Below are positions 31,645-45,182 of a DNA stretch of 64,000 nucleotides, piece by piece. The stretch spans positions 2,609,502-2,673,501 of the forward strand of contig NC_087393.1 in the NCBI RefSeq assembly GCF_963675165.1, read 5' to 3'. Every line of letters starts with the position of its first letter. Position 1 is the stretch's first letter. The notes under the pieces are model-generated. The model had not been told where the DNA came from. It worked only from the letters and a program-made list of their open reading frames with translations, and ran no database searches. Position numbers and translations under genes: made by a program. The DNA comes from Halichondria panicea. Taxonomy: Eukaryota > Porifera > Demospongiae > Suberitida > Halichondriidae.

Positions 31645-34600
31645 ATGGGTAATGTACCACTCTGTGTACCAAAGAAAGGTGGACCAATTGTGTTTACTGA
31701 ACGATACAATTTCCAAACTGGAGGTCATCCTCTTTCTATGAACCAGTATCACCCGTACGAATCAAGCCTTGAGGATTTATGCAGTCCAGAGCTACCAAGA
31801 ACTAGTGTTAGTTCTCCTTCTGAAGGAAACAGAAGGCAAAGCTTGTTGATAGGGGATCCAATAGTCGGTATAGAGATTGATCAAGAGTCGGTACGTTGTA
31901 ATATAAATTAAACTGTACAACGTATTACTACTACAAGTCATGTAGATATACGCTTCAGATCGAGAGTGATGATTTAAGTTAATAATTAATGTACATAATA
32001 CAAGGTAAATGGTAGTTGTGCTATTTACGTCTATTCCATTTATACACTAACCATAACATGCATATATACACATAGCTTATTCTTTGTCAGAGGCCATTCA
32101 AAACTAACCCACAACATTTTTGTAGCCATGCATCAATTGCCATGGCATACACATAATTATGTGGTTGACCATGTGCATGTACATGCAGCACATACATGTA
32201 TGTACGTAACCATGATCAACAGACTTCGTTTGTATGAGGTTACACGTATATTTATATCCGTGCTTTTCACACTCAAAATCTATTTTTTAAGGCCTGAATA
32301 ATTACTCCTAATTGCCAATGAGTGTAAACAGATCCCGTACAATGTGCTCTTCACATACCATCACAATTTGCCAATAAATCTAAATGCATCCATTATTTTC
32401 CAAAACTACACAAACCTGTAGGATCAAGTCTACTCTGGATTGCTGCAATTTCAATATTTTGATGGGAATGAAATGAGAAAAGAAAATGTCCATGTTAAGA
32501 GCTCTGATAGTATTGCGAATTTAATTCCAATTCTAAAATCTACATTTATTGCAAGTTTCACAGACCAGTCTAAAGATTACGAAATGAGCGATGGTGAAAA
32601 CCACAGCTATGTGGCACTTGTACAGGGAGAAAGTAAGTACAATTCATTAATTGCTATGGTATGATTGTATACCTTTCGATAATACCAGATATAGTTTTTA
32701 ATGTGCGTACATGTTGGGATGACTAAATATGCCACTAATGATAGGTCAACCTATGTCTGACAATAGACAACTGTTACAACGTATGTAATCACTTGCCACT
32801 GATGAATTAAATCCTTGTAAACAAATGTACAGTGGAGAGGGAGCTGGATATGATGGACAAGCCACTCGAGATAGCGTTGGACTGTTCTTCCAAAGGTCTA
32901 GCCTCTCCCAAATTCCTTTTCAAGTCTCCCCTATCCGAACAAACAGATACGCCACTAATGGCTCGTCAAACAAATCGCTTCACTTCTTATGTCGGATCAC
33001 TAGCACTACCTTCAGGCTCAGAGAATGAAGAGTCACCAACAAACAGTAAACACTTGAAAACTTTCAACAGAGATTTTGATCAAACAAGCATGACCAGCTT
33101 TGGCAGTGCTTTCAGCTTATCTTCAAAGAGCAGCAAGACAAAATCAACATCTTCTCTAGTCGTCAAGTCAAAGAAGAAGAAGCTAGCTCACACGTTGTCA
33201 AATCAAGAGACTGCGAAATCCAATAAAGCAGACTTCCTCACACTCGAGTCATCTCCTGCCCATCATCAATCACAAACACTGATCGATTCTCCTGTCTCAA
33301 CCAGAAAAAATGGTAATCGAAAATCAATCATGACCAACTTCATTTCAAGGTCATTGAGGATTAGAAAAAAGCACAAACGTTCAAAAGACACTACAAATGA
33401 CTCACCAGATGGAAATGAAAATAATCTATCTCAAAATACAACAGACGAAATGCTTCCAGTAAGCAGTCTGATATCCCCATTGCCAGCAGACAGAAGGTTT
33501 ACCTTGAGTACTGTGATGCATATTTACTACATGAAGCCGAAGCAGGTACAGCTGTACAAAAGCGTACTTGTATCAGAGAAAGCGACAACAGAGCACGTGA
33601 TCACTCAGGCCCTCGAGCGGTACAACATGAAGTACTTCAATCCTGATGATTTTGGCTTGTACGAAGTGATTGGAAAATGGCAGGAGATTGCGGGAACCCT
33701 GCCATCCAATTCAAGTCTCCATGTATCCAGTTCAAATAGTGGTACCTCTTTAACACTCCCTAATAAGCATGGCACAAGCCCTCTTGTCAATCGTCGCACA
33801 GCAGTTGAAGAGTTTGTTGTTTGCTATTCAAGAGAATTGAATCACGAAGATTGTCCATACAACAGTCAGTTTTTTCTTGACACAAGGGAAGGCTATACAA
33901 GGAGGTTTGAACTACGCCAGAAACCTTCTAAAGAAGTTGATGGAAACAGAAAGGAAAGTACTGTTTCTGCATCAGCTGTAGAAGCAGTAAACGAAAAATT
34001 AGTGCCAGAATCTGGCCAAAGAAGTTTATCGATTGCACACATAAATTGTAATTCCGAAGAGTCTCCAGTGATTTTTGGTCAAACTACTCACCGAAAAAGA
34101 GCAAGAAGGAATAGAATCAAAGACTCATCAGCTTCCCTAAACGAGCTATCAGAAGAATTGAAAATACATGACGATGAAGAGCGAAAGAACACAATTTCAT
34201 CATCCACACCAGCAGATCAACGCCACAAAAAATCATCTCTTTTTACATGCTCTTCACCCGAAAATAAGGTTGGCAATGGTACTCATTGTTGTAATGATGT
34301 ATACACACCTGTACCACAGAGTCCACAGAGTGAAATGGCCCCCCTTGACACACCAATCCTCCTGAATCTTCGCATACACGAACCAAGAAAGGAAAAATTA
34401 GTTCACGTACTTTCAGCAGAATCGACTCATATAGTTGGCAAATCAAGCTGCAAAACATCACAAGAAACACCAAAAAATGATTCAGAAATTGTCGTCTGTC
34501 AACCGGAAATCAGAGATTCAACCCCACTTTGTTCAATCTGCCGCCACCACCCCATTTCAAATTCAACTTGCTTCGAGGTAATAGCTGTGAATGACCTCGT

Positions 34601-37600
34601 ACCAGTAATGGTAAATGGTGAAACCATTCAACAAAAGGTATCTCTTGTTCACGGAGATTTAATCTCAATTGGAGCAACACACATGTTCCTGTTTCAAAAT
34701 TTCTCCTGCCAGATCCCTAACTATAGATGGGAACCTCAATGTGTAGAGAAATCTTCTGTTAATGTAGATGTGATGCGACCTTCTTCACAACTCAGCATAT
34801 CTAGCGTCAGCAGTAACGATGAACCGAATGGCAAGCTTACGATTAGGTCTGGGGCACTTGGTTTGAACTCCCGATCGACATCTGAGTTTAGCCTAACTGT
34901 TGAGGATGTGGATTCTCAGACGCTGACAGAGATTAATTTAGGGAGTATGAGCATTAGTGATAGCCCTAGCATGACACACTCGAGCAAAAAGCCAATAGCA
35001 CAGTGCAACCAAAGTGCCCATACTCGACTCATGATGAGGCAAATGAACGAGAATACTGATAGAGAAACAATAACCATGACTCTACCTACAAACTCCGAAG
35101 GAATCGACAACAAGACTGAAGATACGCAAGTGTTTTTATCTGAATCAAAGAAACAACCACTAAAAAAATCTTCTTCTCTACCATTTCACACAATGCCACG
35201 TAAACTGATGTTCTCTTATTCCTTGAATGAAGAGGATGCACTTCTCACATCACTAGTCAGTCAGTTCAGCTCACCTGAGGCTGGAGCTCAGCTTGGTCCA
35301 TCCTTTGCACTTTCGATGTGTATTGAGTATGGAATGATGTGTTATGGCCAAAAAGCTATGACTGCGTTCATCAAGAAAGCAACTTCCCTTATTCAAAGCA
35401 AAGCATGGGTGAGTAAATTTTGGACCTTGAAATAATTTGATAGTTTACATATTTGTACCACCACAGGAATTGTGTAAGAACTTATCAGAATGGCAAATTG
35501 ACACCGAAAAGTAAGTCCCTTCAATGCTAATTACACTATACTCAGAATTTTAAACCATTATCAGAGCCAAAAAACCAGTGACAGTATTAAAGGAGCTATT
35601 TGCCAAGCTCGAAGCAGTTCTGCTCTTACTAGCAAACACCCTTGAGCTCTACTACTTCATCACCACCAACTGCCGGTCTCTCAACTTCTCCGAGCCTGTT
35701 TCACCACCGCAGTGGAAGAGTTGCGATCAGGAGCAAGTGCAGGGAAATCATAGCGTGCTTCTCGATCTTTACAACGTGCTGGTATACACATTCCAACAGG
35801 CATTCTACTCTGTCAGCAAAGTAAGTCTGCTCAGCTAGAATGAACAGTCACCATCATCATGTGATCTGCATAGATTCATACTGTGACAGCAAATTAAATT
35901 ATAGTGCTACTCCGATTTACAAGCACCGTGTTGGAACAGTCCTAAAATCATGTGTGACACTTATAGGTTCTCTATCATGCTCTCCCTGTGATTCTGGGTG
36001 GATGCACCGAGGACAAGCTAAGAGGCAAACCTGAACCACCAATAGTGATTGATCAAGCTGTGGATTTCCTACAGGCCCTATTTGATCTGCTCACCAAAGT
36101 GCACATCCATCTAGAGGTATGTACGCACATTAATTTGTACAGAGATGATATACTGGATGTTTATATTTATTATCTTGCCATGGATACAGGTACATGTATA
36201 GGTATTTATTCTGTACATGTAGACTACATAATAATTGATTAGCAAGAGTAAATTTTAATGAGAACAGAATCGATAGAGCGTCTTACTATCGTACGTGATT
36301 CAATGTCTTCCTGCTCTACTGTATAATTATGTAAAATCAGATTTTGTATACTTATAATTTATTACACACAACTAAAATATAAGAAAGAAGCTCCATATCC
36401 TTCTCATTTGCTCATGTAATTATCCTAGGTTGTTAACCACACAACGTCATGATATTAAATCCATAGGTTGTCTCCCAGTTCTTTGCCAACGTCTTCTTCT
36501 TCACAAATGCTGTGATGTTCAATGCATTGATTGAACAAGGAGGAGACTTGTCTCTCTATCAATGTAATTCTGGACTGGCAATGAGGTCAGGCTTGCTCCC
36601 CTAAAATACATAATGTCTAACAGACTGTAATATTATTCAATCACTCAGGGCCAATCTTGATCTGTTGGAGGGGTGGGCTTGCCAAGTCGGATTCAGAGAT
36701 AGTGTGCTGCACTACTTGGCTAAATTCTCTGGAGCGATGGACCTTCTTTCTTCATCACACACACAACTGTTAGAGGTGCGAAACCAAGACATCATGAGGA
36801 GAGTATAGATAACATGCTGTACTTTTTGCACCCAGATGGATTGGTACAATTTTCGTAAAGAGTACCCAATGCTGCATCCTGCTCAGCTGCATTTCATTCT
36901 CAGCAACTACCTGTTACCAGTTTCCCATGTGCCTAGCCACTGGACTCCCACACAAGAAGATGCGTTGCACGCTGTGAAAACAGGTAAGTTTTGTGATGAT
37001 TCCACCATGCTATAATTATAGTGCTTAAAAGTTAGTAACATTATGCCTGATTTGATTTCAAACATGCTTCACAATTCTCCAGGGTCATTGAAGGAATCTT
37101 TTGATCATCATCCCTCATTCGAACTGCCCACCTCTGGTTACACTATTGATCTGACCAAAACTTCCGATGACATGGAGCATCTACAGCCCTATTTAGAGGG
37201 CTTGAGAAAGCAGCTAAAGTCACCTAAAAGTTAGTTTTTTAATGGTTCTCACTGCATTTACTAATAAATTTGTCTTTCCTCCCCATTCAACCAAACCTTG
37301 ATCCTGTTTGGAACAATAGGAAGGTGAATTTACTTGTATAATCTAGCAGTATATAATTATAGCTATAATGAATGGTTAATTACAGTAGTGCATCCTTTTT
37401 TCCAGTGTTGACATTGTGCCTATTACCGAGAGTATGTCAATTACATCGTACGTAAACGACGATTCATCAGAGAGTATGCCAACACCTTCACACAATAAGC
37501 CACACAAAGTACGGAAACTATTGATAAATGCCTCACCTGTTAGAGCGAGACGAAATATTGGAAGCAACACAGAATCTCAAGAAGATTTACTAGAAGACAC

Positions 37601-38296
37601 AAGAAACAAAAGAAACTCTGATAATATTGAGCAGAAGCATAATAGCATTAGCACACAGCTAATAGGTAATTACGGGACAAACAGCTCAAAAAGGTATTCG
37701 AGGAAATCTGGCGGAGAAAAGATAGTAGATCGAGTTCATTCAATCGTTGCTCCAAGATCTTTCAAGACTCCTGAAAGATTTCTATTAGAGCCGGATGGTG
37801 AACTAAATTCTTCCTCATGGCTAAAAGCTAACTTCCCTCTGAATGCCGAGACTGTTACAATTCCTCGAGGAGAAAGAGGCTTTGGATTCATAATGGTGGA
37901 AGAAAAGGTGAGTATAGAAAAATATGACTATTGGCACAGACATTCATCAAACTTGTTTGGTAGGAAAAAGACTCTGAAAACTCTGAAAACTCAGCAAACT
38001 CAGCTATTTTTATTCAAGAGGTGTTACCAGGAAGCATAGCAGAAAAATGCTCTTTCCTCAGTAGCGGGGATAGAATACTGGCAATTGATGGACAACTGTT
38101 GGATGGAGCCGACTACATTATGTAAGTAGATCTAGCTTACTTGAAACACATTAGTGGAGTCTATAGTAAAACATGTGCACTAAACATTTTATCATACCTT
38201 GATTTTACTTCCAGAGCTGACAAGTACTTGAAAGAGGCTGAAGACGATGTTACTTTAGTCGTTCTACGCAAAGAAAGAACACATGCCAAAATTTAA
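31645..38296 (+). CDS. RADIL: RADIL-type protein: Ras-association, FHA-like, dilute (DIL) and PDZ domains
   Basis: In vertebrates RADIL is a Rap/Ras effector controlling adhesion and neural crest migration. Exons are 31645-31890, 32422-32632, 32833-35408, 35467-35510, 35565-35820, 35967-36116, 36467-36585, 36649-36775, 36836-36983, 37083-37229, 37406-37907, 37964-38121 and 38215-38296. They encode about 1,590 residues, longer than vertebrate RADIL because of Ser-rich linkers. The RA domain (LSTVMHIYYMKPKQVQLYKS) lies near 33.5 kb. An FHA-like fold follows near 34.35-34.7 kb (VHGDLISIGATHMFLFQNF). The DIL region runs from 35.2 to 37.0 kb (CTEDKLRGKPEPPIVIDQAV, ILSNYLLPVSHVPSHW). The C-terminal PDZ has a GFGF carboxylate loop and SSGDRILAIDG. 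The exon at 32422 encodes a second ubiquitin-like fold, possibly an extra RA. The start MGNVPLC could be lipidated. One junction, 37229 to 37406, is ambiguous (see findings). Confidence 0.88.
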
Positions 38297-38677
38297 CACA
38301 AGTATATCAAATAATCATCATAAGTTCACAACCAGTCTCCCACCATTAATTTTTTATGTTCTTGTGCAAAATACACATTAGACATTCTTAATATGCAACA
38401 AAGGGGGAGGGGCTCATTAACGTTTGTGGCAAGATGTACACAGATAAAGCCACACCCACATACTTGTGACCCAAAGAGAAGCTTGTCATTCACTTTCAGC
38501 CAAGCTTGAACTCCAGTAGTTATAGACCTCGCCAGTAAAAGGTAAGCCCTATCCTAAATCCAGTATATGTAAAAGCTAGTTTGCTAGATTAATTAATAGC
38601 AATGTCTAGATCTACAAAGTTTCCAATAATTATTATCTATATAATTATGTGCGCTGCACTTATGGGGCCTCGTATCC
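38297..38677. promoter_or_regulatory. Intergenic region between RADIL and NCLX, same strand
   Basis: This 380-bp interval must hold the RADIL polyadenylation signal and the NCLX promoter. No canonical AATAAA was identified with confidence. No repeat or ORF stands out. Confidence 0.35.
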
Positions 38678-38707
38678 ATGCATTTTCGCATCAATTCATC
38701 TTCACAG

Positions 38708-41700
38708 ATGCGCCCTACACTGGCTGTGTGGGTACCTGTTCTGTGTCTGCTCCTTGGGTACACATCACTAGGAAGTTCAAGCCCTCAGAGTGCTAGATTT
38801 AATCCAAAGTCTCTGGTAAAAAGGCTCGTTAGCAAGTTCCCCTTCATATATGATGAGGACAACTCAGATCATGGGGCAACAAATGAAAGATTCATTCGTG
38901 ATATTCATGTGACTTCTAACTTGGAACAGGAGGAGCGTGGAAACTGCTCGGACATTCACAATCCACCCCCCAAATACAATGGGTCAATGTGTGAGCTTAT
39001 ACGGGAGGAGTGTGACGATAAATATGAGCTGTTTAACTATCTTGACTTCGTTTTGTGTGGACTTGGGGAGTCCCTTCAAGTGAGTTCTCATTGTTGACAG
39101 AAAACAATGCAAAGAGTTTGTAGTACTAGATTTGTTTAATAATAAGGGCACGTGATCGCTATATAAGGTGATTCTCGCATGAGTGAGATATTTTTTCACA
39201 CAGCCACTTGGATTCATTATCCTGGGACTCTGGTTGATATACCTTCTTTCTCTTCTTTCCACAACTGTGAGTTCTGTTGAAGAAAACTGCAAGTATCTGT
39301 GTCAATTGAGTTTATCGATGCACTTAGCATGCACTTCAAATAAACTTTCGGCTTGTAAGATTGTATACATATTCGTGTCCAAATAATATGTATCTGTGTT
39401 ATGACATTAACATTTTGACCCCCCCCCCCCAACCCCTTGTATAAGAAAAGCACACATGCATGCCGCACACGAGGCTGTAGTATCAATGTTACGAAAGATC
39501 TGTGGAATCAAAGATTCAGAAATGGAATCTTTCATTATAGGTCGACAAGTTCTTTGTTCCAGTGCTTCAAATGATAGCTGATAAATTACATCTTCCACCA
39601 AGCATTGCCGGAATGACCCTACTTGCACTCGGAAATGGTATTGTAATGTAAAAATCACAGATCTGTGTATAAATGTCGTTAATCCTGCATGATGCAGGTG
39701 CTCCTGACATATTTGTTGCATTCTCTGCTCTTACCAAGGATGATGATCTGACGCTAGTACTTGGGTGAGACATAACGCACTTGTAAAACAGCCTCTTGTA
39801 AATTTTGGATAGAGTATTGAAAATGTCACATTGCAGGGCGTTAATGGGAGCTGGATTGTTCATCACAACCGTTGTGCTTGGACTGGTGCTCATGGTTTCA
39901 AAATCACGAAACTACAACATTGGTAAGATGATACATGGTAATAATTATTCATGCGCACAAATAATATTTGTACATGCAGATAGGATTGATTTCATGAGGG
40001 ACATCATTGCCTTTATGGTAGTTCTTGTTGTCATTGTGGGCGTATCAATTGATGGAAAAGTGAGTTATTTTTCATTAAAACAGCCGATTACATGGTTACT
40101 ATAATTATCATCAAAGCCATAATTTTGTGTATTATGTGCATGCTTTTCCCCATGCAGGTGTACTTGGTAGAAGTTTCCCTGTTTCCGCTAACTTATATTG
40201 GTTATGTTGTGGCAGTGCTTGGAATCACAGTCTTCAGAGTGAGTAGTAGCATTCGTTTGCAGTCACTGCGTAGAAAAAAGAGCTAAGTCTAATTGTTGCT
40301 TTAAATGCACTCCTTCCTTTATCTACATGCACCAAAGATGCACGGTCTTGAAAGTGGGCCACCATGTAGCTGGTGATATACTAGCTTTGGTCCCAGGCCA
40401 ATTTTTCTGTAGGAGAAAAATACGGCCTGGTATCTATTGTGGGTGATAGTGCATGCGCATACACTGATTTACTCTTTCAAAATATGGGGAATTCTCGTTA
40501 CTCTTTACATCTATGTTTCTATCTATGTAAAGCAGCTTAGCTCTCTATTGCGTTGGTCTAGAAAGCTTGCACACTATAGCATAGGGCTTTCATCTAACTC
40601 TATAATTATGATGGTCGTACGGTTGAGATGTCTGAATTTGGTTTCGTCATAGATAGAGTAGAGAGGGATTGGAAACGGAAGTACCCTCGAAGTACCATCC
40701 GTGTATCTCCGCGGTTTTAATCGAGGCTTATTTTTTTAACACGAGGGCTAAACATAAATAATTTATGAGAATTGTTTTGCTCTCTGTAAGAAATCCACGA
40801 GCAGTTCTGTTGCTAAACATCAACTTTTTCTAGGCCATTTGGGACACAGGACACTATTTAGTTACACAGCCTTAGCTATATCAAAGGCACTATAATATAG
40901 GAACACAAGCATGAAAAAGCGCTTTGTGTACCTCTAGCTACTTCACGACAATCGATTTTCTTTGTTTCCAATTGATGCCTACTATCAGGGGGCATGAGAT
41001 TCAGTAATGGAGGTAGCTCTGAGATGTATGTATTGGACACGATACATTTCCCGGGCTTTTGCGGGAGTTATGAGGAGATACACGGATGGTCCCAGAGCCA
41101 CTACGTAGACTTCATTGTAAAACATCACGTGAAATCACTTCCGTTTCCAATCCCTCTCTACTCTATCTATGGTTTTGTACAGGCTATGGCAATTCTATGG
41201 TGCTTTCAACTGCTGCTTGCGAAGACAACTTCACCATAGACCAACGCAATAGACAGCATAAGACAGTTTCACGGAACTCAGTTGTTAAGTATATTGGGCC
41301 ACTCCAAATCTATTTTTCAGCCATGCAGAAGCTGCAGTAAAAATATGGAGCATTATTATTATTATTCATTACTTAAACTTGTGACATTGATGAATTTCAT
41401 TAAAGAAAACCATAGCGTGACAAAAATGCCTAAAAGAGGACGGGAAACTACAGTCTCATTTGGAGTGCCCTATAGTATGATTAACTAAAGGTTTACGTTT
41501 GTAGTACGATTACCGTATAGTGGGTAATTTTCGTTGGCGCAAATTTTCATACGAACGACCCATTTAAAAATTTTGTATTCTTAATTTTCATACAAATTTT
41601 CGTACCGCTCAGGATAGTGACGTTGAATCATGGTAGAATAATTCCGTAGTTTTAATTTTCGTATGATGATCTTCAATACAAAAATTAATGTCCACCGTAT

Positions 41701-44700
41701 GAAAATAACCCGCTATACAGTACCCATGTTCTGGGTAATTTGAAGCGCACATGCATGCGCCCTATCACCCATGCAATAGGTACCTGCATGCCCTAGCTAT
41801 TTTTCTCGTAGTATATAATGTGTCCCAGATACATGCAGAAAGTGTAGTGTGTAATAGTAAATAATTATCTCACAACATAGAAATGGTACAGAAATAAGAA
41901 ACACAAGGCAAATGCACCACCAGAAAAGGTGGCATTTAATAAACAGCAATCTCAAATTGTGATTAAAGAGCCAGAGCAACACCCTGGTGAAGATGGACCC
42001 GTAACAAGAGAAGGTGAATAAAACACTAAACAGTCTACACAGTATGTGTACTGTGAATGCATGTTGTTTACACCATATACATGAACAGTATATACCATTT
42101 ATGTATTTAGGGCCATAATTATAGTAATAGCACAATTATAGGTATAATACCGTACAACTAACATTGTATCAGGTGACATGCATGCACTGTTATTTTCTAT
42201 AGTTCCTTATACTAACTATGTATTGACATTGCGACAGAGATAGAGAAAACAATTGAAAAGTCAACCAACATTGATGAAAGTAAAAAGCAAGAGGAGAAAA
42301 AAGAAAAATCTGCCGACACTTCAGACATTGACACACGCATTAAAGTCGAAAATTATAAAAAAAGGGTTGTTCTTCCTGGTTTAACTTGGGTAAGTCCATC
42401 CATGGCATGCACAATACAAGTTACTGACGTCGTTATTTTAATACCTTGCAGCCACAAGGATGGTTCAAACGAGTGCACTTCATTATTGAATGGCCATTCA
42501 CTCTACTCAGATGGCTCACCATCCCTCCTTGCTGTCACGTAAGGGTCCATGCACATGCATACCATACAACAGCATAAAAATTAATGATTATAGCTTTCAA
42601 ATCAACTATTTTATGTCCGTATTCCAGCTGTAACTGCTAAACGTGACTACAATCTATAAGCTTCTAGCCACACATTTAACCATGCATGCAGAGACGCGTA
42701 ATCTGGGCAGTTGCGAGTTTATGATAGTACTCCGGCTGCCAATGTGCCTGTCTGTCCGCATGTTTGTGATTCTGAGATTCTGAGTCTGTTCACTTGGATG
42801 CCAAACTGCATTTGTGTATCACATGAACCTATATAATATATACCGGTATGACTGATTGTAGGGGTGCAAGTATACTGTACGGTTAATTACCAGTCCAAGA
42901 ACTTACACGAAATCCACATACAAAAATTGCAGGAACTTGACCACTCGTTCTTTCCCAATAAACAACCTTGTCTCAAGGCTATTTTAATGCTGCAGGTGGC
43001 TTCTGTGCTTATTTCATCATACTGCTTTTACAACACTCCTTTAGTTGCGATACGATACATGCTGGTTGTCACTTAATTTTGAGTGATGAAACATGCCCGA
43101 GGCATTATAGCAACACGGTACTACTCGTTATTCGATCGTATTTATCACATGCAGGATGGCAACTGGACCATATTCCACTACTGTTTCGCTGTGTTCTCCC
43201 CGATACCAATGTCTATACTGTTCATGATTGTTGCGAGTGAGCACTGGTCAGTCTTTGAAATGACTGTCGGTGAATCACCATTCCCAGTCCCTGTCCTCGT
43301 TGTTATATGTGGTGAGTGAAATATACTACCTTGTCGCCTTTTGACCTCCGAGATCAAAGGAGGAACAGTGTGCCAATATCAGCCATACTGTGCAGTTCAG
43401 ATGGTGAACTGTGCCAGTATCCAGATATTGGCATAGCAGTTAGATACTGGCACAGTAATGCCACACACCAACCCAATAACCTGAATTCAAACAATCACTT
43501 TTATCCCTTTGTAAGGCATTACGTCTATAATTTGTAAAAACCCCATCACTATAATTATACACAATATCTTTTACATACAGTGGCTCCACTGTGTGTCCCG
43601 CTTATGTTTCTTTTGAAACCGAGGAAACCGCCCAACAAAGTGATGCAAGTTATTCTCATGATTGCTGCATTCGTCACATCCATCTGCTGGTTGTACTTAA
43701 TTGCTGATGAAGTGGTCAGTGTTTTACAGGCAATCGGGCTGCTAGCCTCTATCAGTACAGGTATATGCGACAAGTCATGATTGTGTTGTCAATACATATT
43801 GGTACGCACATGCATGACCTGTAAACAAGCTGGTGTTATCTGAACGATGGTGTCCTTGGAAATAAATACGATTTTTTTTATCAATGACGTCGTATTCTGG
43901 TGATAGGCTCAACTCAAAATTGGGTTTTGTATATTCATAATAACGTTTCTCATAATTAAGGCATGGCTTTCTGTATTCATTGTAATCCTCCTCCTCCGCA
44001 GTTATGTACGGCATTGCATTAATTACTTTGTGCATGCATGATGTCGCTATATATGCAAGCAAACCTTATGAGCCTATAATATAAAAATTTACAGGCAAAA
44101 AACTACAGATATATAATCCACGTACAATAATAAGACATATATTACTCATCTTATAATAATATATAATTTTATATAGCTGTATACATTGTACCGTAAATTA
44201 ATGTTTCATACAACACTCGCAACAGTGCATTAATATACATACTCACAGCTATCTTGGGACTGACTGTCCTGGCTATTGGGAACTCTGTTGCTGATTTGGT
44301 GGCAGACACAGTGGTCTCCATCAATGGGAAGCCAGAAATGGCGCTTGCTTCATGTTTTGGAGCTCCTCTCATCACCCATGTTATGGGTCTGAGCTTTGCT
44401 TTTTTGGTAAATAATTTGCATGGCATAGTGGTATAGATACTGTATACTGAGAAGACATCGGCCCAAAGTATATGATTAATGGACCTAGTTAAAATTTATT
44501 GCTGCCTTATTTCTCCATGCTGACATTTAATTTGTTTTGTATTACATTCAGGCCAAGATGATTAGTGAAGATGGCCAGGTCTATGAATTTGATATCTTTT
44601 CCGAAGAATTTGTGCATGTGAAAATGGCGTGGATATTTTTGGGATTTGTGCTCCTTGGAAGTGCTGTTGTCTTCCCATTATTCAAATTCTCACCTCCAAG

Positions 44701-44852
44701 GTACGTAATTAGTAGTATTAGATCTGTATAATTATATCACAATGTGTTCTAATTTCTACAGGGAGTATGGAGTGATTCTAATGTATGTTTATTGCGTGTT
44801 TATGATTTTTTCAGTACTCATTGAACTAGATGTCATGAAAGTTTTTGTATAA
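38708..44852 (+). CDS. SLC8B1: Mitochondrial-type sodium/calcium (lithium) exchanger
   Basis: It resembles NCLX, the exchanger that extrudes mitochondrial Ca in exchange for Na. Fifteen exons join into 650 residues: 38708-39079, 39204-39266, 39541-39637, 39698-39764, 39837-39922, 39980-40059, 40158-40238, 41881-42013, 42238-42389, 42452-42538, 43155-43311, 43581-43760, 44249-44406, 44552-44700, 44762-44852. The N-terminus from ATG 38708 is a hydrophobic leader; ATG 38678 in frame is the alternative. Alpha-1 repeat: GMTLLALGNGAPDIFVAFSA. Alpha-2 repeat: LGLTVLAIGNSVADLVADTV with LASCFGAPLITHVMG. Two groups of membrane spans flank a charged hydrophilic loop rich in Lys and Glu (exons 8 and 9). 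Human NCLX has 584 residues, so the loop and leader are longer here. The 1.6-kb intron after exon 7 holds two TIR elements. A plasma-membrane location cannot be excluded from sequence. Confidence 0.9.
40648..41171. mobile_element. CATAGAT-family TIR element
   Basis: Left CATAGATAGAGTAGAGAGGG then ATTGGAAACGGAAG; right is the exact inverse over about 35 bp. Flanks GTTTCGT and GTTTTGT look like a 7-bp TSD with one change. It is inside an NCLX intron. Same family as 14251-14835 and 53435-53854. Confidence 0.8.
41299..41474. mobile_element. Degenerate GGGCCACTCC element
   Basis: GGGCCACTCCAAATCT on the left and ATTTGGAGTGCCC on the right are inverses. The ends resemble the PIF/Harbinger-like element at 46891-47166 (GGCCACTCCAAGTG). 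No clear TSD. Confidence 0.4.
41511..41722. mobile_element. Short TIR element of the GTATAGCGGG family
   Basis: Begins TACCGTATAGTGGGTAATTT and ends AATAACCCGCTATACAGTA, with several inner inverted blocks of the CATACGAA and TTTTCATACAAATTTTCGTA type. Located in the NCLX intron after exon 7. Confidence 0.75.
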
Positions 44853-45182
44853 TCCTGAATTATAAATATGTTATGTTTTTTTTTTTATTTCCTATGCAAT
44901 AGTTATTAATTTATGTAACGCTTTAATTGGCCTAACACTTTGACAGTTGAACAAACAATTTCTTCATTTAGAAAACGACTGACTATAATTATTGCACAAC
45001 ACCACTTAAACGAGCATGATAGTATTCCTACACATGCATGCAGGAAATAAATCAGGAAGCAACTAAACAGCTAACATACAACACATGGTTCTTAGTCTCT
45101 ACATATAAAACGAAAGCATGCTTGTTTTTTGTTCAAGTTATTGCTAACTACTATAATACTTACTTCAAATAACCGTTTCATG

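Noticed and set aside
43775-44062. 95-codon minus-strand frame in an NCLX intron
   Set aside because: Low-complexity Tyr/Asn-rich translation in A/T-rich intron, no homology recognised.
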